The notes under the pieces: model-generated
Databases searched by the model: none
What the model was told of the DNA's origin: nothing
What the model saw: only the letters and a program-made list of their open reading frames with translations
Source of the DNA: Streptomyces lomondensis
Lineage (GTDB): Bacteria; Actinomycetota; Actinomycetes; Streptomycetales; Streptomycetaceae
DNA length: 59,988 nt
Assembly: GCF_014651035.1 (NCBI RefSeq)
Contig: NZ_BMWC01000021.1
Span: forward strand, 1-59,988
Direction of reading: 5' to 3'
Shown here: positions 56,947-59,988 of the stretch, piece after piece
How positions within the stretch are numbered: position 1 is the first letter of the stretch
Layout of the letters: the number at the start of each line of letters is the position of its first letter
Translations under genes and position numbers: made by a program

Positions 56947-58698
56947 GTGAGCGTCGCCCACGCCCCCGCCCGTCCCCTCCTCTGGCCCACGGCGGCCGGC
57001 CGTGTCCTCGCCGGAGCCGCGCTGCTCGGCGCGGTGGCCCTGCTGCCGTGGCTCTCCGGAACGGACCCGGCCCGCACCGTGCTGCGCGCCCGCTCCGCCG
57101 ACCAGAACCCCACACCCGCGGAACTGGCCGCCGTACGGGAGCAGCTGGGGCTGGACGAGGGCCCGCTCGCGCATCTCGCGCACTGGCTGGGCGGCCTGCC
57201 GGGCGGGGACGCGGGCGTGTCATGGGTGTCCGGCGAGCCGGTCATGCCGCAGGTGGCGACCGCCCTGTCGGTCTCCCTGACGCTGATGCTGGGCGCGTTC
57301 GCGGTCACGGTCGTGGTGGCCGGACTGGTCTGCGCCCGTACGGTCCTCCTCGGTTCCCGGCGCCGTCTGCGGCAGGGCCGGGCGGGCGGCACGGCCGCCG
57401 TACTGGCCGCCCTGCCGAAGTTCCTGCTCGCCTCGGTGCTGGCGACGGTGTGCGGGGTGTGGTGGGGGTGGTTCCCGACCAGCGGGTGGGAGGGGCCGCA
57501 GTCGATGGTGCTGCCCTCGCTCGCCCTCGGCATCCCGTCGGGCGCGATGCTCGGCGGGATGCTCGACCAGGCGCTGCCCGCCGCCTTCCACGAACCGTGG
57601 GCGCGCACGGCCTACGCCGTCGGACTCCCGCCCGGCCGCATCGCCCGTGACGCGCTGCGCCGCACCCTGCCCGGCATGCTGCCGCAGCTGCTGCCGACCG
57701 TCGTGGGCCTGGTCGGCGGCGCGGTCGCGGTGGAGAAGATCTTCAACATCCCGGGGCTCGGCCGGCTCGCCCTGGAGGCCGCCGTCGCCCAGGACCTGCC
57801 GGTGCTCCAGACCGCGAGCCTGGCCCTGGTCCTGCTCGGCGTGAGTGCCGGAGTGGTGATCCGGGCCCTGCGGCAGGCGCTCCTCGGCCGGCCCCTGCGC
57901 GACGGGGCGCTGCCGGCCCTGCACCGGCCGCCGCTCACCGTGCCGCGCTCCCTGTACTGGACCACCGCGGCCTGCGCCCTCGCCCTGCTCGCCCTGGTCA
58001 CGGCGGGCCTCCTGCGCGACCCCCTCCAGGTCGACACGGCGGCCCGGCTGCTGCCCCCGTCCCCCGAACACCCCCTGGGCACGGACGCGTTGGGCCGGGA
58101 CCTGCTGGCCCGGCTGGGCCACGGGGCGCTGCGCACGGCGGGCGTCGCCCTCGCCGTGACGGCCGTCAGCGCGGTCACGGGGCTCCTGCTGGGCATGGCA
58201 CCGCGGGCGAGCGCCGGCCCGACCGAGGTCGTGTCGACCCTGCCCGCCGTCCTCGCGGGGCTGCTGATCGCGGGCGTGACCGGGCCGTCGGTGTGGGGCG
58301 CGGCCTGCGCGGTGTGCGTGGTCGGCTGGAGCCCGTACGCCGCCCAGACGGCGGCGCTGCTCGAACAGGAACGGGCGAGCGGCCATATCGCCGCGTCCGT
58401 CGCGCTCGGCGCGGGGCGGCTGCACCTGCTGCGCCGCCACCTGCTCCCCGCGGTCGTCCCGCCCCTCCTCCGCAACGCCCTGCTCCGGCTGCCCACCACC
58501 GTCCTGGTCCTGGCCTCCCTCGGCTTCCTGGGCCTGGGCGAACAGCCGCCCACCCCCGAGTGGGGCCGCCTCCTGTCGGAGAACCAGCCGTACGCCGAAC
58601 TGGCCCCCTGGACGGTGCTCGGCCCGGCCGCCGCGCTGGTGGTGCTCTCCGTGCTGGCGGTGACGGGGAGCGCGGTGGGAAGCAGAAGGAGCGAGTGA
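56947..58698 (+). CDS. Fused ABC importer permease (DppB-DppC type)
   Basis: Polytopic membrane protein of 583 residues combining two binding-protein-dependent permease domains. The N-terminal half (about 1-315) is DppB-like, with an EAA-type loop at FHEPWARTAYAVGLPPGRIARDALRRTLPGMLPQLL. The C-terminal half (about 330-583) is DppC-like, with PEHPLGTDALGRDLLARLGHGALRT and a second EAA loop, RASGHIAASVALGAGRLHLLRRHLLPAVVPPLL. Together they would form the whole membrane channel. No ATPase gene follows: a perfect palindrome ends the operon. The ATPase must be supplied from elsewhere. GTG start, 12 bp after the lipoprotein stop. Confidence 0.9.
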   Translation: MSVAHAPARPLLWPTAAGRVLAGAALLGAVALLPWLSGTDPARTVLRARSADQNPTPAELAAVREQLGLDEGPLAHLAHWLGGLPGGDAGVSWVSGEPVMPQVATALSVSLTLMLGAFAVTVVVAGLVCARTVLLGSRRRLRQGRAGGTAAVLAALPKFLLASVLATVCGVWWGWFPTSGWEGPQSMVLPSLALGIPSGAMLGGMLDQALPAAFHEPWARTAYAVGLPPGRIARDALRRTLPGMLPQLLPTVVGLVGGAVAVEKIFNIPGLGRLALEAAVAQDLPVLQTASLALVLLGVSAGVVIRALRQALLGRPLRDGALPALHRPPLTVPRSLYWTTAACALALLALVTAGLLRDPLQVDTAARLLPPSPEHPLGTDALGRDLLARLGHGALRTAGVALAVTAVSAVTGLLLGMAPRASAGPTEVVSTLPAVLAGLLIAGVTGPSVWGAACAVCVVGWSPYAAQTAALLEQERASGHIAASVALGAGRLHLLRRHLLPAVVPPLLRNALLRLPTTVLVLASLGFLGLGEQPPTPEWGRLLSENQPYAELAPWTVLGPAAALVVLSVLAVTGSAVGSRRSE

Positions 58699-58717
58699 CA
58701 GTACTGTCACTCGCTCC
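58688..58717. terminator. Perfect 30-bp palindrome, bidirectional terminator
   Basis: Two perfect 15-bp arms (58688-58702, 58703-58717) with no separate spacer, half-sequence GGAGCGAGTGACAGT. It contains the stop codon of the fused permease gene and precedes the convergent dehydrogenase stop at 58734. Confidence 0.75.
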
Positions 58718-58733
58718 GCTCTGGTGCGTCTCG

Positions 58734-59711
58734 CTAGTGCGTCTCGTCCACCACGTAGCCTCGCCGCTTGTCGACGACGTTGCGCAGGGGCCGACCCTCG
58801 ATATGGCGGGTGAGGTTGTCGAGGAACACCTCGACGAGTGCCTCGCGCTCGCTGGTGGTCTCGCCCGCCGTGTGCGGGGAGATCAGCACGCCGGGCATGT
58901 CCCACAGGGGCGACCCGGTCGGCAGCGGCTCCCGGCCGAAGACGTCCAGGGCGGCACCGGCCAGCCGGCCGGCCGCGAGGTGGTCGATGAGCGCCTCCTC
59001 GTCGACGAGCCCGCCCCGGCCGACGTTGACCAGCCGGGCCCCTGGCTTCATCGAGGCCAGCACCGAGGCGTCGACCATGCCCCGGGTGTCCTGGGTGAGG
59101 GGCGCGGCCAGGACGACGTAGTCCGCCTCCGCCAGAGCGGAGGTCAGGGTGGCCGGGCCGTGGACCGTGCCGAAGTCGGGGTCCTCCTCCCGGGCCCTGC
59201 GTCCGGCGCCGCAGACCCGCATTCCGACCGCGCGCAGCAGCCGGGCGATGGCCCGGCCGATGGGCCCGGTGCCCCAGACCAGCACAGTGCGTCCGGTGAT
59301 GCCGTCACTGGGTCGCGGACGCCATTCGCGGCGCCGCTGGTGCTCCCAGGTGCCGGGGAAGTCCTTGGCCAGGGCCAGGATCAGGCCGAGGACGTACTCG
59401 GCGGTCGGCTGGTCGTAGACGCCGCGGGCGTTGGTGAGGACGACGCCCGGATCGTCGACGAGGGCGGGGAAGAGGAAGGAGTCGACGCCCGCTGAGGACG
59501 CGTGGACCCAGCGGGGCGCTTTCTCGGGGTTGTCGGGCCAGGCTTCGCGGATGGCGGGGGTGATGGTCACCCAGGCCAGGAGGGCGTCGGCGCCGGGGAG
59601 GACGTAGGGCAGTTCCTCCTCGGTGGCGTAGACGGTGTCCGCGAGCCGCTCGATGAGTCCGGTGGCCGGTGGCCGGTTTCCCCGGTGGAGGACGACGAGG
59701 CGGTCGGGCAT
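58734..59711 (-). CDS. D-isomer-specific 2-hydroxyacid dehydrogenase
   Basis: NAD(P)-dependent dehydrogenase of 325 residues. The nucleotide-binding domain has RTVLVWGTGPIGRAIARLLRAVGMRVCGAGRRA (GxGxxG type, about 144-176). The active-site motifs are PGARLVNVGRGGLVDEEALIDHL (Arg) and EPLPTGSPLWDMPGVLISPHTAG (Glu and His). This subgroup often acts on glyoxylate or hydroxypyruvate. The start ATG follows the aldehyde dehydrogenase stop with a 1-bp gap (TGACATG), so the two are cotranscribed. It converges on the ABC importer operon across a strong palindromic terminator. The last codons carry a short duplication (GTGCGTCTCG). Confidence 0.92.
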   Translation of the reverse strand: MPDRLVVLHRGNRPPATGLIERLADTVYATEEELPYVLPGADALLAWVTITPAIREAWPDNPEKAPRWVHASSAGVDSFLFPALVDDPGVVLTNARGVYDQPTAEYVLGLILALAKDFPGTWEHQRRREWRPRPSDGITGRTVLVWGTGPIGRAIARLLRAVGMRVCGAGRRAREEDPDFGTVHGPATLTSALAEADYVVLAAPLTQDTRGMVDASVLASMKPGARLVNVGRGGLVDEEALIDHLAAGRLAGAALDVFGREPLPTGSPLWDMPGVLISPHTAGETTSEREALVEVFLDNLTRHIEGRPLRNVVDKRRGYVVDETH

Positions 59712-59712
59712 G

Positions 59713-59988
59713 TCAGGCTCCGGTGGGGATGGCGAGGTACTTGTATTCGAGGAACTCCTCGATGCCGACGCGTCCGCCTTCGCGGCCGAGGCCGGACTGC
59801 TTGATACCGCCGAAGGGGGCGGCGGGGTTGGAGACGAGGCCGGTGTTGAGGCCGATCATGCCGCTCTCCAGGCGTTCGCTGACGCGCAGGGCGCGGTCGA
59901 GGTTCTGGGTGAACAGGTAGGCGGCGAGACCGAATTCGGTGTTGTTGGCGGCGGTGACGGCCTCGTCCTCGTCGTCGAAGGTGAGGAT
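59713..59988 (-). CDS. gabD: Aldehyde dehydrogenase (succinate-semialdehyde dehydrogenase-like), C-terminal fragment
   Basis: The window edge cuts this minus-strand gene; only the last 91 residues are present. They contain AANNTEFGLAAYLFTQNLDRALRVSERLESGMIGLNTG and PFGGIKQSGLGREGG, followed by EFLEYKYLAI, the conserved end of NAD(P)-dependent succinate-semialdehyde and related dehydrogenases. The catalytic Cys and Glu are outside the window. The gene ends one base before the hydroxyacid dehydrogenase start, forming an operon that probably handles small aldehydes or hydroxy acids. The symbol is based on the C-terminal resemblance only. Confidence 0.8.
   Translation of the reverse strand: MLTFDDEDEAVTAANNTEFGLAAYLFTQNLDRALRVSERLESGMIGLNTGLVSNPAAPFGGIKQSGLGREGGRVGIEEFLEYKYLAIPTGA

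Overview
The window is a stretch of very GC-rich actinobacterial chromosome, almost certainly from a Streptomyces. Nearly every codon third position is G or C. GTG and TTG starts are common, and many starts follow GGAGG-type ribosome binding sites. Several families are typical of streptomycetes: a long chaplin, an NsdA/NsdB-type TPR regulator, SPW-repeat, DUF397 and DUF2795 proteins, an ECF factor of the YCII-associated type, an autokinase with TPR repeats, and a GH19 chitinase. The chaplin and the Nsd-type regulator are separated by four genes, the same number as I recall between chpB (SCO7257) and nsdB (SCO7252) in S. coelicolor. This suggests the window lies in the equivalent arm-like accessory region. 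That placement is recollection plus inference. No rRNA, tRNA, CRISPR array or complete transposon was seen.

Layout. 1-13.5 kb: stress and scavenging genes. These are a PPOX-family protein, an aldo/keto reductase, a secreted GH19 chitinase, MarR with an AmiC-like soluble binding protein, an ECF sigma/YCII pair, an acyl-CoA dehydrogenase-like protein, a D-Ala-D-Ala carboxypeptidase-like enzyme, and an ssuE-ssuD sulfonate pair behind a small RRHVDL-type leader peptide. SPW and GlsB-like membrane proteins, a GNAT enzyme and a nucleoside deaminase follow. A 184-bp inverted-repeat element sits exactly between the first two convergent genes.

13.6-18.7 kb: the most unusual locus. A 1,432-residue protein joins about ten membrane helices, a PAS domain, intact GGDEF and EAL domains and a full-length PLP-dependent alpha-oxoamine synthase. 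A SAM methyltransferase gene follows 6 bp downstream. The layout suggests that small-molecule synthesis may be tied to cyclic-di-GMP turnover.

19-30.3 kb: development and signalling. It contains a long chaplin, a secreted tripeptidyl-peptidase-like hydrolase, a baeRF3 protein, a PAS-PP2C phosphatase, an NsdB-like regulator, an APH-fold protein, a CGNR zinc-finger regulator, a double USP protein and a DUF397 protein.

30.4-50 kb: acyl-CoA metabolism. One operon encodes two thiolase-fold proteins without the nucleophilic cysteine, a DUF35 protein and a crotonase, and it is divergent from an acyl-CoA synthetase. A second operon has an acyl-CoA synthetase and a nitronate monooxygenase-like protein. 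Both operons carry the same roughly 29-bp operator-like sequence upstream, so they probably form one regulon. A third acyl-CoA synthetase has a different perfect palindrome upstream. Between them lie a repeat-rich membrane sulfatase, two decayed alpha/beta hydrolase genes, an AHL/penicillin acylase-type enzyme, a DUF418 membrane protein and a Tat-type serine hydrolase.

50-60 kb: a DUF2795 protein, a phytoene-desaturase-like flavoprotein, a Ser/Thr kinase with TPR repeats, an MpaB-type oxygenase, a peptide-type ABC importer (lipoprotein plus a fused double permease, no ATPase) and a 2-hydroxyacid dehydrogenase. The last feature is the 3' end of an aldehyde dehydrogenase gene that runs off the window.
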